A stretch of 64,000 nt of DNA from Aliigemmobacter aestuarii (GCF_004799285.1 NZ_SSND01000001.1:1240001-1304000), one strand, 5' to 3'; positions 36,598 through 45,685 are shown, counted from the first letter of the stretch. Notes: generated by a model not told the origin, from the sequence alone. Translations and numbers: made by a program.

Positions 36598-37770
36598 ATG
36601 AACTTTGACGAACGGATCAATCGCTTCGGAACCCATTCGGTGAAATGGGACATGATGGAGCGTCTCTATGGCGTGCCCGCCGCGGACGGGATCGCCATGT
36701 GGGTGGCCGACATGGAGTTCCGTCCCCCGGCCTGCGTGCAGAAGGCGCTTGAGGGGATGTGCGCGCACGGCATCTACGGCTATTACGGCGACGAGGCCGA
36801 ATACCTGGATTCGATCCGCTGGTGGATGCAGAACCGCCACGGATGGACCGTGGAGCGTGACCAGATCTTCACCACGCACGGGCTGGTGAACGGCACCGCG
36901 ATGTGCGTCGACAGCTTCACCCAACCGGGCGACGGCGTCGTGCTGATGACCCCGGTCTATCATGCCTTCGCCCGCGTTATCCGCGCGGCAGGCCGCGAGG
37001 TGGTGGAATGCCGCCTGCGCAACGAAGGCGGCCGCTACGAAATGGATTTCGACGCCTGGGACGCGCAGATGACCGGGCGGGAAAAGATGCTGATCCTCTG
37101 TTCGCCGCACAACCCCGGCGGCAGGGTCTGGACGCAGGCGGAGCTGCGCGCCGCTGCCGATTTCTGCCGCCGCCACGACCTGATCCTGGTATCCGACGAG
37201 ATCCACCATGATCTGGTGATGCCGGGCCATTCGCATACGGTCATGGCCAATGCCGCGCCCGACATCGCCGACCGTCTGGTGATGATGACGGCGGCCACAA
37301 AGACGTTCAACATCGCTGGTGCGCACAGCGGCAACGTGATCATCCCCGATCCGGCGCTGCGCAGCCGGTTTGCCGCGCGCATGGCGGCGCTTGGCCTGTC
37401 GCCGAATTCCTTCGGCCTGTTCATGACGACCGCAGCCTATTCCCCCGAGGGCGCAGCCTGGGTCGATGCGCTGAACCTCTATCTGGATGGGAACCGCAAG
37501 GTCTTTGACGCGGCGGTGAACGCCATTCCGGGCCTTGCCTCGATGAACCTCGAAGCGACCTATCTGGCCTGGGTCGATTTCGCCGGAACGGGGATGGCCG
37601 CGCCCGAGTTCATCGCCCGCGTGGAACGTGAAGCGCTTATCGCCGCCAACCACGGCGCCACCTTCGGCGCGGGCGGGGAAAGCTTCCTTCGGTTCAACCT
37701 TGCCGCGCCGCGCGCACAGGTGGCCGAGGCCGCAGAACGCCTTGCCCGGGCCTTTGCCGATCTTCAATGA
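36598..37770 (+). CDS. PatB/MalY-type pyridoxal-phosphate C-S lyase
   Basis: A 390-residue fold-type I PLP enzyme. It starts NFDERINRFGTHSVKWD and has IAMWVADMEFRPP, typical of cystathionine beta-lyase PatB/MalY rather than aspartate aminotransferases. Other motifs are GIYGYYGD, CSPHNPGGRVWT, the cofactor Asp in ILVSDEIHHDLVMPG, and the Schiff-base Lys in TAATKTFNIAGAHSGN. It likely cleaves C-S bonds of cystathionine or related thioethers; an aminotransferase activity is less likely. It stands alone. Confidence 0.88.
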   Translation: MNFDERINRFGTHSVKWDMMERLYGVPAADGIAMWVADMEFRPPACVQKALEGMCAHGIYGYYGDEAEYLDSIRWWMQNRHGWTVERDQIFTTHGLVNGTAMCVDSFTQPGDGVVLMTPVYHAFARVIRAAGREVVECRLRNEGGRYEMDFDAWDAQMTGREKMLILCSPHNPGGRVWTQAELRAAADFCRRHDLILVSDEIHHDLVMPGHSHTVMANAAPDIADRLVMMTAATKTFNIAGAHSGNVIIPDPALRSRFAARMAALGLSPNSFGLFMTTAAYSPEGAAWVDALNLYLDGNRKVFDAAVNAIPGLASMNLEATYLAWVDFAGTGMAAPEFIARVEREALIAANHGATFGAGGESFLRFNLAAPRAQVAEAAERLARAFADLQ

Positions 37771-37827
37771 CGGCTACGGCGGGGCATGGGCGATGCGCGC
37801 CCGGTCCCGCCGTTTTTCCCTGCCCGC

Positions 37828-38178
37828 TCAGGCGCCGGGCAAGTAGCCCACGGGCGCGTTTTCATCCTTCCAGAAATCCAGCGGCGGCCGGTCGGTCACG
37901 GCGGTGGACCGCTTGAATTCACAGATCAGTTCACCATTCTCGACGGTCGAGGCTATGATCAGCCCCTGAAACACATGCCGGGCGCCATCGAAGATATCGA
38001 CCAGACCGCGCAGGTGGCTTGCGTGTTCGGCGTCGACAGTGAACCCGTCATCCCAGAACCGCAGGATCGGATAGACCTGATCGCCCAGTTGCACCCGCAA
38101 GCGCGATTTCTTGCGCATGTCCCGCTTCCGGGCTGCTTCCAGCCCTTCGCGCACCTCTGCCGGCAGACACTCAAGCAT
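37828..38178 (-). CDS. Conserved-looking small protein of unknown function
   Basis: A 116-residue soluble protein with a basic N-terminal helix (EGLEAARKRDMRKKSRLRVQ) and then an alternating beta-strand pattern (YPILRFWDDGFTVDAE, LVDIFDGARHVFQGLI, ICEFKRST). The basic start followed by a small beta barrel recalls PilZ-like domains, but the RxxxR and DxSxxG signature residues are not evident, so I leave it unassigned. It is convergent with the PatB-like gene. The reading frame and codon pattern look genuine. Confidence 0.6.
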   Translation of the reverse strand: MLECLPAEVREGLEAARKRDMRKKSRLRVQLGDQVYPILRFWDDGFTVDAEHASHLRGLVDIFDGARHVFQGLIIASTVENGELICEFKRSTAVTDRPPLDFWKDENAPVGYLPGA

Positions 38179-38479
38179 CGCCTGTTCCTCCGTCCCCTGT
38201 TGAAATGATCGGGTCGCGCCCCTGATTAATCAAGCGAAGTAACGGAATTATCACGTGAATTTCCCGATCGTGCCGAAAAGGCAACGTTGCGGGTGATCTT
38301 TTCCGGACGGCAGACTGCATCTTGGGGCACGGTGCGGGCCATCCACCAAATCCAGAGGAAGCGGCGGTGCGGGCCAGGCTTTCGAGACCGGGCCAGACCG
38401 GGCCGCATCGGGCCGCACCGGGCTGGACCGGGCTGCGGTTTCCGGCTAACACCGTCTCGCCCCGCCCCAGACGGTGACC
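38179..38479. other. Intergenic region before cobD
   Basis: A 301-base divergent gap. The left half is moderately AT-rich and could hold promoters for both neighbours. The right half carries the five decamer repeats at 38387-38436. I looked for the conserved B12-box and other cobalamin-riboswitch core segments and see none. Confidence 0.5.
38387..38436 (+). repeat. Five tandem 10-bp units ahead of cobD
   Basis: Five contiguous decamers: ACCGGGCCAG, ACCGGGCCGC, ATCGGGCCGC, ACCGGGCTGG, ACCGGGCTGC. They end 43 bases before the cobD ATG. The period is close to one DNA turn, so all copies face the same side. It could be a slippage array or a multi-site regulatory element. Confidence 0.75.
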
Positions 38480-39391
38480 ATGACCGCCAGCCTGCTGTTT
38501 CTTGCCCTGCTGCTTGACGCCGCCTTCGGTGAACCGCGCCTGCTGTGGGATCGGTTTCCGCATCCCGCAGTCCTGATGGGGCGGGCGGTCGGCTTTCTGG
38601 AAAAGCGCCTGAACCATGGTGCGGCCCGCCGCGCGAAGGGCGTCCTTGCGCTTGCGATCCTGGCCGGGGGGGCGATTGTCCTTGGCTGGCTGATCCGCCT
38701 GATCCCCGATTTCGGCCTGCTTGAAATCCTGCTGGCCGCGATCCTTCTGGCGCAGCGCAGCCTTGTCGACCATGTGCGCGCTGTGGGCGATGCGCTGCGC
38801 CTGTCACTGGGCGAGGGGCGGCGGATGGTCGGCCGGATCGTGGGGCGCGACACGGCCGCGATGGACGAACCCGCCGTCGCCCGCGCCGCCATCGAAAGCG
38901 CGGCCGAAAACCTTTCGGACGGGGTGATCGCCCCGGCCTTCTGGTTTCTGGTCGCGGGGCTTCCCGGCATCCTGCTTTACAAGGTGGTGAATACCGCCGA
39001 CAGCATGATCGGCCACCGCACCCCGCGATACGAGGATTTCGGCTGGGCATCGGCCCGGTTCGACGACCTGTTGAACCTGATCCCCGCGCGGCTGACCGCC
39101 CTTCTGATCGCCGTGACGCATGGCCGATTCGATGCGAGCCCCGTGATCCTGCGCGATGCGCCCCTGCACCGCAGCCCGAATGCCGGCTGGCCCGAGGCGG
39201 CGATGGCGCTGGTGCTGAATACCGCGCTTTCCGGCCCGCGCAGTTATGACGGCCAGATGCGCGCCTTCCCTTGGGTCTACCCCGAAGGCAGCCGCAGCCC
39301 CGGCCCCGACACGATCGACGCATCCTGCACCGCGCTTTGGCGCGCATGGGGGGGGATGCTGCTGGTCATCGGTCTGATCGCGCTGGCCTGA
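38480..39391 (+). CDS. cobD: Adenosylcobinamide-phosphate synthase (CobD/CbiB)
   Basis: Membrane enzyme that attaches aminopropanol (or its phosphate) to adenosylcobyric acid in cobalamin synthesis. The 303-residue protein begins [30 protein letters not shown] and has [27 protein letters not shown] and [22 protein letters not shown], with [17 protein letters not shown] following. ATG 38480 is preferred to GTG 38474. No other corrinoid-ring gene is adjacent, but an adenosyltransferase gene lies at 2.7 kb, so the organism probably makes B12. Confidence 0.94.
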   Translation: MTASLLFLALLLDAAFGEPRLLWDRFPHPAVLMGRAVGFLEKRLNHGAARRAKGVLALAILAGGAIVLGWLIRLIPDFGLLEILLAAILLAQRSLVDHVRAVGDALRLSLGEGRRMVGRIVGRDTAAMDEPAVARAAIESAAENLSDGVIAPAFWFLVAGLPGILLYKVVNTADSMIGHRTPRYEDFGWASARFDDLLNLIPARLTALLIAVTHGRFDASPVILRDAPLHRSPNAGWPEAAMALVLNTALSGPRSYDGQMRAFPWVYPEGSRSPGPDTIDASCTALWRAWGGMLLVIGLIALA

Positions 39392-39480
39392 TCCGCCGGA
39401 AATTGACCGGCGGGACCTTCGCCGCTAGGCTTTCACAGGCGCTTTGTTTGTGCCCGTGTAATTGGTGCGAAGGTGTTGCC

Positions 39481-40401
39481 ATGATCCTGTTCGACGAAAT
39501 CCGGGATGTCCGGCCCGAGATAACCGCCACCCGATCCGGGCAGATCGTCACATTGTCCGTCGCATACCAGACCAATGGCTATTACGACGATGACCTTGGG
39601 TATTTCCTGTTCGACTACGGCAATGCTTCGCTGGAATTCGGCGATGACAGCGCATCTGCCTTTGTTGGCGGGGATGACGACGGGGTGATCCTGATTTCGG
39701 TCAGCGATGACAGCTTCAACTTCACAGGGCCCGCGCGTGTCACCTTCATGACCGACAGCATGGCCGACGAATTCGTGGCCGAATTCATGGTGTCATCCTA
39801 TCAATCCGCGGCCACGCTGAACGGCAGCGCGCTGGCCGATGTGTTTTTCGGCTCGGCCGAGTCGGACGCAGCTTTTGGCAAGTCGGGCAATGACACGCTG
39901 CTTGGGTTTTCCGGGAAAGATACGCTGCTTGGCGGACTAGGGCGCGACCTGCTGCAAGGTGGACGGGGCAATGACACGCTGAACGGTGGCAGGAATGCCG
40001 ACCGGATGCTGGGCGAGGTGGGGAACGACCGGCTGATCGGCGGGCGGGCGGGCGACGTGCTGCTGGGGCTGGTCGGCGCGGATACCTTGCTGGGGGGCGC
40101 CGGGGCCGACACGCTGGACGGCGGCCGGGGCAATGACCTGCTGCGGGGCGGAACCGGGGCCGATACCTTTGTGATGGGCCTTGCGTTCGGGCGCGACCGG
40201 ATTGACGATTTCAACCCGACGGGGGCCCAGTCTGACCGGATCGACCTGTCTGCCCTGAGCGAGATCACCGGCTTTGCGGACCTGAGCGCGAACCATATGC
40301 GACAGGTCGGCGGGCGGGTCGAAATCACGGATGGAACCAATCGCCTGATCCTTTTCGGAACGGATATCGACACGCTGACGGCATCCGATTTCCTGTTCTG
40401 A
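39481..40401 (+). CDS. Short RTX (hemolysin-type calcium-binding) protein
   Basis: A 306-residue protein. A beta-rich N-terminal part (residues 1 to about 115) is rich in Asp and Gly. About ten glycine- and aspartate-rich RTX nonapeptides follow (for example GGRGNDTLNGG, GGAGADTLDGG), forming a calcium-binding beta roll. A FVMGLAFGRDRIDDFNPTG linker and a C-terminal region ending TLTASDFLF complete it; the end is typical of type I secretion signals. No protease or other catalytic motif is visible. It is probably a secreted surface or matrix protein. The ATG at 39481 is chosen; upstream frame extends into cobD. No secretion genes are adjacent. Confidence 0.85.
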   Translation: MILFDEIRDVRPEITATRSGQIVTLSVAYQTNGYYDDDLGYFLFDYGNASLEFGDDSASAFVGGDDDGVILISVSDDSFNFTGPARVTFMTDSMADEFVAEFMVSSYQSAATLNGSALADVFFGSAESDAAFGKSGNDTLLGFSGKDTLLGGLGRDLLQGGRGNDTLNGGRNADRMLGEVGNDRLIGGRAGDVLLGLVGADTLLGGAGADTLDGGRGNDLLRGGTGADTFVMGLAFGRDRIDDFNPTGAQSDRIDLSALSEITGFADLSANHMRQVGGRVEITDGTNRLILFGTDIDTLTASDFLF

Positions 40402-40417
40402 GGCCCGTAACGGCCCA

Positions 40418-43400
40418 TCAGGCCACCAGCGCTTCGGCCTTTTTCAGATCGACGCTGACCAACTGGCTGACACCCTGTTCCTGCATGGTCACGCCAAACA
40501 GCCGGTCCATCCTCGCCATCGTCACGGCATGGTGGGTGATGATCAGGAACCGCGTGTCGGTGCGGCGGGTCATTTCGTCCAGCAGGTCGCAGAAGCGGGT
40601 GACGTTCGCATCGTCGAGCGGCGCGTCCACCTCGTCCAGCACGCAGATCGGCGCCGGGTTGGCAAGGAACACCGCGAAGATCAGCGCCAGGGCCGTCAGG
40701 GTCTGTTCGCCCCCTGACAGAAGGCTGAGCGTCGCCAGTTTCTTGCCCGGCGGCTGGCACATGATTTCCAGCCCGGCCTCAAGCGGATCGTCGGATTCGA
40801 CCAGGACCAGCCGCGCCTCGCCGCCGCCGAACAGATGGGTGAACAGCGTGGCAAAACTGGCGTTGACCTGTTCGAAGGCGGTCAGCAGCCGTTCGCGCCC
40901 CTCGCGGTTCAGGCCCGAGATTCCGGCGCGCAGCTTCTTGATCGCCTCTTCCAGATCGGTTTTTTCGCCGGACAGAGTGTCGTATTCCTCTTGCACCGTC
41001 TTCGCGTCTTCCTCGGCGCGCAGGTTCACGGCGCCAAGCGCTTCGCGCTGACGCTTCAGCCGGTTCACCTCGATATCCAGCGCCTCGGCATGAGGCATGG
41101 CATCGGGATCGGTGCCGAGCGATTCCAGCAGTTGCGCAGGCGTCATCTCGGCATCCTCGCGGATACGTTCGGCAGCATAGGCCACGGTTTCCCGTGCGGC
41201 ATCGGCGCGGGCCTCGGCCCTTGCGCGGGCTTCGCGTGCCTCGCCGGCCCCGCGTTCCGTCTCGCGTTCGGCATCCTGGGCGGCGCGCAACGCGGTCTCG
41301 GCCTCGGCCAAGGCGTCGGCGGCACGGCGGCGGCGGTCCTCGGCCTCGGCGATGGCCTCGCCCAGTTCCTCGCGCTTGATCGCGATTTCCTCGGGCGCGG
41401 CGCTGGCTTCGATCAGGTCTTCCTCGGTCGCGGCCTTGCGTTCGGCCAGTTCGGCGCTGCGCCGTTCGGCCGTCTCCAGCCGGTGCTTCCAGCCCGAGAT
41501 TTCCTTGGTCACTTCCTGGCGGCGACGCACCCGTGCCTCGCCCTCGCGGCGCAGTTCGTCATGGGCGGACCGGCGCGACATCATCGTGATGCGTGCGGCC
41601 TCGACCGTGACTTTCAACGCCTCCACCGTGGAGCGCGCCTCGTCCAGATCGTCAAGATCCTTCAGCCCGGCCTCGGCCTCGCGCAGGCGGCTGCGAGCCT
41701 CCATCGCCTCTTCCTCGAAGCGCCGCACGGCCAGGCGCGCGGCCTCCAGCTTGCCGCCCGCGATGGACCGGTCGGCCTCGGCGCGGGCCAGGGCGCGGTT
41801 GGCCTCGGTCACGCGCTGGTCGGCGGACCGGCGGGCGTCGCGGGCCAACTGGTCGGCGCGCGCCAGATCGGCCAGACGGGCGGTCAGCGCCTCATGCGCG
41901 GCGCGGGCACCGTCCGCACGGGCCGAAACCTCTTCCAGGTCGCGCTTCAGCTGGACAAGCCGGTTAAGCTGCTTCAGCCGCAGGGCGGCTGCCGATGGCG
42001 CATCCTCGGCCGCGGCGCGGAAACCGTCCCAACGCCACAGGTCGCCCTCGCGGCTGACAAGGCGCTGCCCCGGCCGCAACGCCGCCTGCAGAGCTGCGCC
42101 TTCGGACTGTTCGACCAGCCCGATCTGGGCAATCCGCCGTCGCAGGACCGCGGGCACCTCGACATGTGCGGCAAGCGGTTGGACACCCGGCGGCAGGGGC
42201 TGATCGGCATCGTAATCCGGCAGGCCCGCCCAGCCGGAGCCGCCTTGGCCATTGACGGCGGGGGCGCGCAGATCATCGGCCAGCGCGGCGCCAAGCGCCG
42301 CCTCGAAGCCCGGCGTGACGCGGACCTGATCCAGAACCTGCGTGCCCGCCGCGGCCTCGCGTTCCACCAGCCGGGCCAGCGCCGCGACCTCGGCCCGTAG
42401 CGCGTTCGCCTCGCCTTCGGCAGCCGACCGCGCGGCGCGGGCGTCGGCCTCGCGTGTCTGCGCCTCGGCACGGGCGGCCTCGGCCTCGGACAGCGCGGCC
42501 TCGGTATCCTCTGCCAGGGCCACCGCTTCTTCCTGTGCGATGGTGGCCGCCTCGAAGGCCTCGGCCGCCTGCCCTTCGGCCTCGCGCGCCGCCTCGACCG
42601 CGTCGCGGGCACGGGCGGCCTCGGCCTCGGCCTTCTCAAGCGTGGACCGCGTGTCGCCCAGAAGGCGCTGCGCCGACTGGTGGCGGGCCGCCAGACGGGC
42701 GGCATCTTCGGTCCGTTCCGACATCATCGATTCGCGTTCGGACAACAGGGCGGCAGCCTCGCGCGCGGCCTCTGCCGCCTCGGCCAGCCTGTCGTCGTGC
42801 CCCTCGTGGGCCTTCAGAAGCTGCGCCTGTTCCCATTCCAGCCGCTGCACCGTTTCGCCCGCATCGCGGTTCAGCCCGACTTCGCGTTCGATATCTCGGG
42901 CAAGCTGGTCGATCCGCCCCTTCAGGGTCTCGATCGTTTGCAGCGCGCGCGCCTCCTGATCGTTCAGCGCATCCCGCTGCACGGTCAGGCGCTGCAGGAT
43001 GGCGCCCGCGATCGCCTCTTCCTCGCGCTGGGGCGGCACCACGGTTTCGGCCTCGGCGCGCGACTTCGCGGCGGCGCGCGCGGCGGTTTCGGCCTGCGAC
43101 GCCGCAAGAAGCCGGGCGCGCAGCACCTCTTCTGCCTCGGCCCGCGCCTGATCGGCCTCGCGCCAGCGGCGGAACAACAGCATCCCTTCGGCGCGCCGCA
43201 ATTCCTCGCCGATCTCGCGATAGCGGGCGGCCTGCCGGGCCTGCCGGGCCAGCGTCGCCAGCTGCTGCGACAGTTGTTCCAGCACGTCATCCACGCGCGC
43301 CAGGTTCTGTTCGGTCGCCGACAGGCGCAGTTCCGCCTCGTGCCGCCGCTGATAAAGGCCCGAGATCCCGGCAGCTTCTTCCAGGATCCGGCGCCGCGCC

Positions 43401-43873
43401 TTCGGCTTTGCGTTGATCAGTTCCGAAATCTGCCCCTGCCGGACCAGCGCGGGCGAATGGGCGCCGGTCGAGGCATCGGCGAACAGCATCTGGACATCGC
43501 GGGCACGGACATCCTTCGAATTTGCCTTGTAGGCCGACCCGGCATCGCGGGTGATCCGGCGCACGATCTCGATCTGGTCCTGATCGTTGAAACCGGACGG
43601 CGCCAGACGGTCGGCATTGTCGATGACCAGCGCGACTTCGGCGAAGTTGCGCGCGGGCCGCGTGGCGGCGCCGGCAAAGATCACATCCTCCATCCCGCCG
43701 CCGCGCATGGCGGTGGGGCGGTTTTCCCCCATCACCCAGCGAAGCGCCTCAAGCAGGTTGGACTTGCCGCAGCCATTCGGGCCGACAACGCCGGTCAGCC
43801 CCTCGTGGATCACCAGATCCGTGGGGTCGACGAAGCTTTTGAAGCCGTTCAGTCTGAGCCGTGTAAACCGCAA
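40418..43873 (-). CDS. smc: Chromosome segregation protein SMC
   Basis: Condensin ATPase that organises newly replicated chromosomes. About 1151 residues in the normal order: Walker A GPNGCGKSNLLEALRWVMGE (residues 31-38 for the loop), a long Ala/Glu/Arg-rich coiled coil, a hinge around residues 500-650, a second coiled coil, signature LSGGEQTLTALAL, and Walker B ICVLDEVDAPLDDANV. The start is taken as TTG 43873 (MRFTRLRLNGFKSFVD), which matches the family N-terminus; an ATG at 43945 would add 24 unusual residues. A perfect DnaA-box sequence lies 91 bases upstream. Confidence 0.96.
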   Translation of the reverse strand: MRFTRLRLNGFKSFVDPTDLVIHEGLTGVVGPNGCGKSNLLEALRWVMGENRPTAMRGGGMEDVIFAGAATRPARNFAEVALVIDNADRLAPSGFNDQDQIEIVRRITRDAGSAYKANSKDVRARDVQMLFADASTGAHSPALVRQGQISELINAKPKARRRILEEAAGISGLYQRRHEAELRLSATEQNLARVDDVLEQLSQQLATLARQARQAARYREIGEELRRAEGMLLFRRWREADQARAEAEEVLRARLLAASQAETAARAAAKSRAEAETVVPPQREEEAIAGAILQRLTVQRDALNDQEARALQTIETLKGRIDQLARDIEREVGLNRDAGETVQRLEWEQAQLLKAHEGHDDRLAEAAEAAREAAALLSERESMMSERTEDAARLAARHQSAQRLLGDTRSTLEKAEAEAARARDAVEAAREAEGQAAEAFEAATIAQEEAVALAEDTEAALSEAEAARAEAQTREADARAARSAAEGEANALRAEVAALARLVEREAAAGTQVLDQVRVTPGFEAALGAALADDLRAPAVNGQGGSGWAGLPDYDADQPLPPGVQPLAAHVEVPAVLRRRIAQIGLVEQSEGAALQAALRPGQRLVSREGDLWRWDGFRAAAEDAPSAAALRLKQLNRLVQLKRDLEEVSARADGARAAHEALTARLADLARADQLARDARRSADQRVTEANRALARAEADRSIAGGKLEAARLAVRRFEEEAMEARSRLREAEAGLKDLDDLDEARSTVEALKVTVEAARITMMSRRSAHDELRREGEARVRRRQEVTKEISGWKHRLETAERRSAELAERKAATEEDLIEASAAPEEIAIKREELGEAIAEAEDRRRRAADALAEAETALRAAQDAERETERGAGEAREARARAEARADAARETVAYAAERIREDAEMTPAQLLESLGTDPDAMPHAEALDIEVNRLKRQREALGAVNLRAEEDAKTVQEEYDTLSGEKTDLEEAIKKLRAGISGLNREGRERLLTAFEQVNASFATLFTHLFGGGEARLVLVESDDPLEAGLEIMCQPPGKKLATLSLLSGGEQTLTALALIFAVFLANPAPICVLDEVDAPLDDANVTRFCDLLDEMTRRTDTRFLIITHHAVTMARMDRLFGVTMQEQGVSQLVSVDLKKAEALVA

Positions 43874-43963
43874 GAGGCCCCCGTGATTCCGCAGAGGTGC
43901 ATGATCCGAAGCACAGGCCGGTGAGTCAATCGCCGATCCCTGCATCTGGCGTTTCCGGGCGGG

Positions 43964-43972
43964 TTATCCACA
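43964..43972 (+). other. DnaA-box-like 9-mer upstream of smc
   Basis: TTATCCACA is the consensus high-affinity DnaA box. It is isolated in the smc/GNAT divergent gap, so it is not an origin. It could mark replication-linked control of smc, or be chance. Confidence 0.35.
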
Positions 43973-44089
43973 ATATCTTGGCGTATCGCCGGCCATAGGT
44001 TGCTTTCTTGATGGGCCGAGAAGCGCTAGATTGACCTGCGACGGGCGATCAGGCCGATGGCCCGGCGCAGGTTGGATCGCGAACATACC

Positions 44090-44572
44090 ATGACCCTTGA
44101 CCCACGCAGGGTGCAGAACCCGCATGACTGGTCGGCGCTTCTGGGCCTGATCCGGTCTTCCTTTGCCTATATGGATGGGCGGGTCGATCCGCCGTCGTCG
44201 ATCCACCGGACGACAGAGGCAGACCTAAGCCAGATGGCAGACGAGGGCGAGGTCTGGGTCATCGACGCCCCGCAGGTCAGCGGGCCGGTGGCCTGCATGG
44301 TGCTGACGCCGCGCCCGGATTGCCTGTACATCGGCAAGGTCGCCGTGGCGGATGCCTGGCGCGGCACGGGGCTGTCGCGGCGCCTGATCGATCTGGCCGT
44401 GGATCGTGCTCGGGTGCATGGCCTTCCGGCGCTGGAGTTGCAGGTCCGGGTCGAACTGGCCGACAACCACGCGATCTATCAAAGGCTGGGGTTCGTCGAA
44501 ACCGGCCGCACGGCCCATCCCGGCTTTGACCGGCCCACCTCTGTCACCTATCGCCGCAGTGTTGCGGCCTAG
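44090..44572 (+). CDS. GNAT-family N-acetyltransferase
   Basis: A 160-residue acetyl-CoA-dependent transferase. The acetyl-CoA-binding region reads LYIGKVAVADAWRGTGLSRR, seen as a strand followed by the R/Q-x-x-G-x-G/A-type turn RGTGLS, then ELQVRVELADNHAIYQRLGF, typical of motif B. It ends shortly after a conserved TYRRSV. The acceptor is unknown. ATG 44090 is preferred over an in-frame start at 44057. It is divergent from smc. Confidence 0.82.
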   Translation: MTLDPRRVQNPHDWSALLGLIRSSFAYMDGRVDPPSSIHRTTEADLSQMADEGEVWVIDAPQVSGPVACMVLTPRPDCLYIGKVAVADAWRGTGLSRRLIDLAVDRARVHGLPALELQVRVELADNHAIYQRLGFVETGRTAHPGFDRPTSVTYRRSVAA

Positions 44573-44583
44573 CGCAGCATCTC

Positions 44584-45177
44584 TCACAAGCGCGCCTGCA
44601 CGTCCTGCAAGTCCGCAAGATACATCGGCGCAAGGTCCGCGACACTGGATTGCACGGCAGCCACCCCGATGTTCAGCGCGGCGATCATCCTGCCCCGCGT
44701 GTTGACGATCGGCACGACGATGGACCGCAGGCCGGTTTCGACCTCGCGGTCGATGATTGCATGGCCCAGGGTGCGGATACGGGCCAGTTCGGCCATGACC
44801 GCCTCGGGCTCGGTCAGCGTCATCGGGGTCCGGGCAGGCGACAGCCCGGGTTCAAGGATCGACCGGGCCTCGGCCTCGGGCATGGCGGTCGGCAGCACGC
44901 GCCCCATGCTGGTGCAATAGGCCGGCACCCACGGCGTCAGCCTAAGGAACTTGCCGTCGTATCCCGCCTATCCGTGATGGGCGAGCGTCAGAAGGCTGCG
45001 CCGGACGGTCGCCCTGTCCAGATCGCAGGCAGCCGACACCTCGACGATGGACTGGCGCGAACGATCCGCGGTAAAGGTCTTGATCACCGAAAGCCCCTTG
45101 GCCAGCCCCCCATGATATCGCGTTCCGATATCCCGACGCGCGACCCCATTTGTGCGATATGTCAACAAAGGTTTCAT
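44584..45177 (-). pseudogene. Decayed IclR-family regulator of the pca locus (PcaR/PcaU/PobR type)
   Basis: One reading frame encodes an IclR-type winged helix (GLAKGLSVIKTF, SIVEVSAACDLDRATVRRSLLTLAHHG). It then hits an in-frame TAG at 44968-44970, where relatives have Tyr, and continues AGYDGKFLRLTPWV. It then jumps directly to PAYCTSMGRVLPTAMPEAEAR of the effector domain. About 60 residues that normally lie between LTPWV and PAYCTSMGR are missing without a frameshift. The nonsense codon and the deletion together make it non-functional. The effector end (TLGHAIIDREVETGLRSIVVPI) is otherwise well preserved, so decay is recent. It is divergent from the pcaIJ remnant. Confidence 0.88.
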
Positions 45178-45184
45178 ATCGCAC
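45152..45184. promoter_or_regulatory. Long palindrome between the regulator remnant and the pca genes
   Basis: GTGCGATATG (45152-45161) and CATATCGCAC (45175-45184) form a perfect 10-base inverted repeat around 13 bases. From established knowledge, PcaR/PcaU/PobR regulators bind such paired 10-base repeats in divergent pca promoters. The site overlaps the regulator's apparent start codon, so the true start was probably further downstream. Confidence 0.7.
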
Positions 45185-45262
45185 GCACGGATGGACGAAA
45201 GCCAAGCTTGTCCCTATCCCTCAACCCATGTCCAGGGGCCGGGCCACAAGGGGTTAAAGACG

Positions 45263-45682
45263 ATGGACAAGACGCTTGCGAACCTTGCATCTGCGGTGGC
45301 GGGGATCGAGAACGGCATCCTCGGGGCCTACGAGGTGGCCGAAAACGGCGATCTTGCGAACTGGTCCACCGGGCCGAAGGGCGTGCCGGCCGTCGGCGGC
45401 GCGATGGATCTGGTGCATGGCGCGAAACGCGTGGCCGTCATCACCGAACATGTCACCAAGGACGGCAAGCCCAAGCTGGTGGAACGCTGCAGCCTGCCCT
45501 TGACGGGTGTCGGCTGCGTCACGCGGATCTATTCCAGCCTGGCGGTGATCGACATCGAGGGGGGCCGCTTTGTCCTGCGGGAAAAACTGCCGTCCCTGAC
45601 GGTCGATGCGTTGCAATCGCTGACCGGGGCAAGGATGGTGATCCCCGAGACCATCGGGGACCTGATCGTGCCGGAGCTTTGA
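45263..45682 (+). pseudogene. pcaI-pcaJ deletion remnant (3-oxoadipate CoA-transferase)
   Basis: A 139-codon frame. Its first 18 residues, MDKTLANLASAVAGIENG, resemble the start of CoA-transferase subunit A (PcaI). From ILGAYEVAENGDLANW onward it matches the C-terminal half of subunit B (PcaJ), including PAVGGAMDLVHGAKRV, PLTGVGCVTRIYSSLAVIDI and the LTGARM end. The missing section (rest of PcaI and the first ~80 residues of PcaJ, including its catalytic Glu region) would be close to 1 kb, removed in frame. It cannot be an active transferase. pcaF follows three bases after the stop. The assignment rests on family memory; no alignment was run. Confidence 0.8.
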
Positions 45683-45685
45683 GCC

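Noticed and set aside
38179-38479. Cobalamin riboswitch ahead of cobD
   Set aside because: None of the conserved core segments or the B12 box could be found on the + strand; the region is decamer repeats plus ordinary sequence.
43874-43945. Longer N-terminus for SMC from ATG 43945
   Set aside because: The extra 24 residues precede the invariant family start (RLRLNGFKSF) and have no counterpart in SMC proteins. TTG 43873 gives the normal N-terminus.
43946-44089. Replication origin suggested by the DnaA box near smc
   Set aside because: Only one box is present, with no AT-rich unwinding region and none of the usual origin-flanking genes.
44942-45205. Alternative minus-strand frame (87 codons) across the regulator remnant
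   Set aside because: The IclR helix-turn-helix is encoded in a different frame (to 45177). This one has no domain and overlaps the palindrome.
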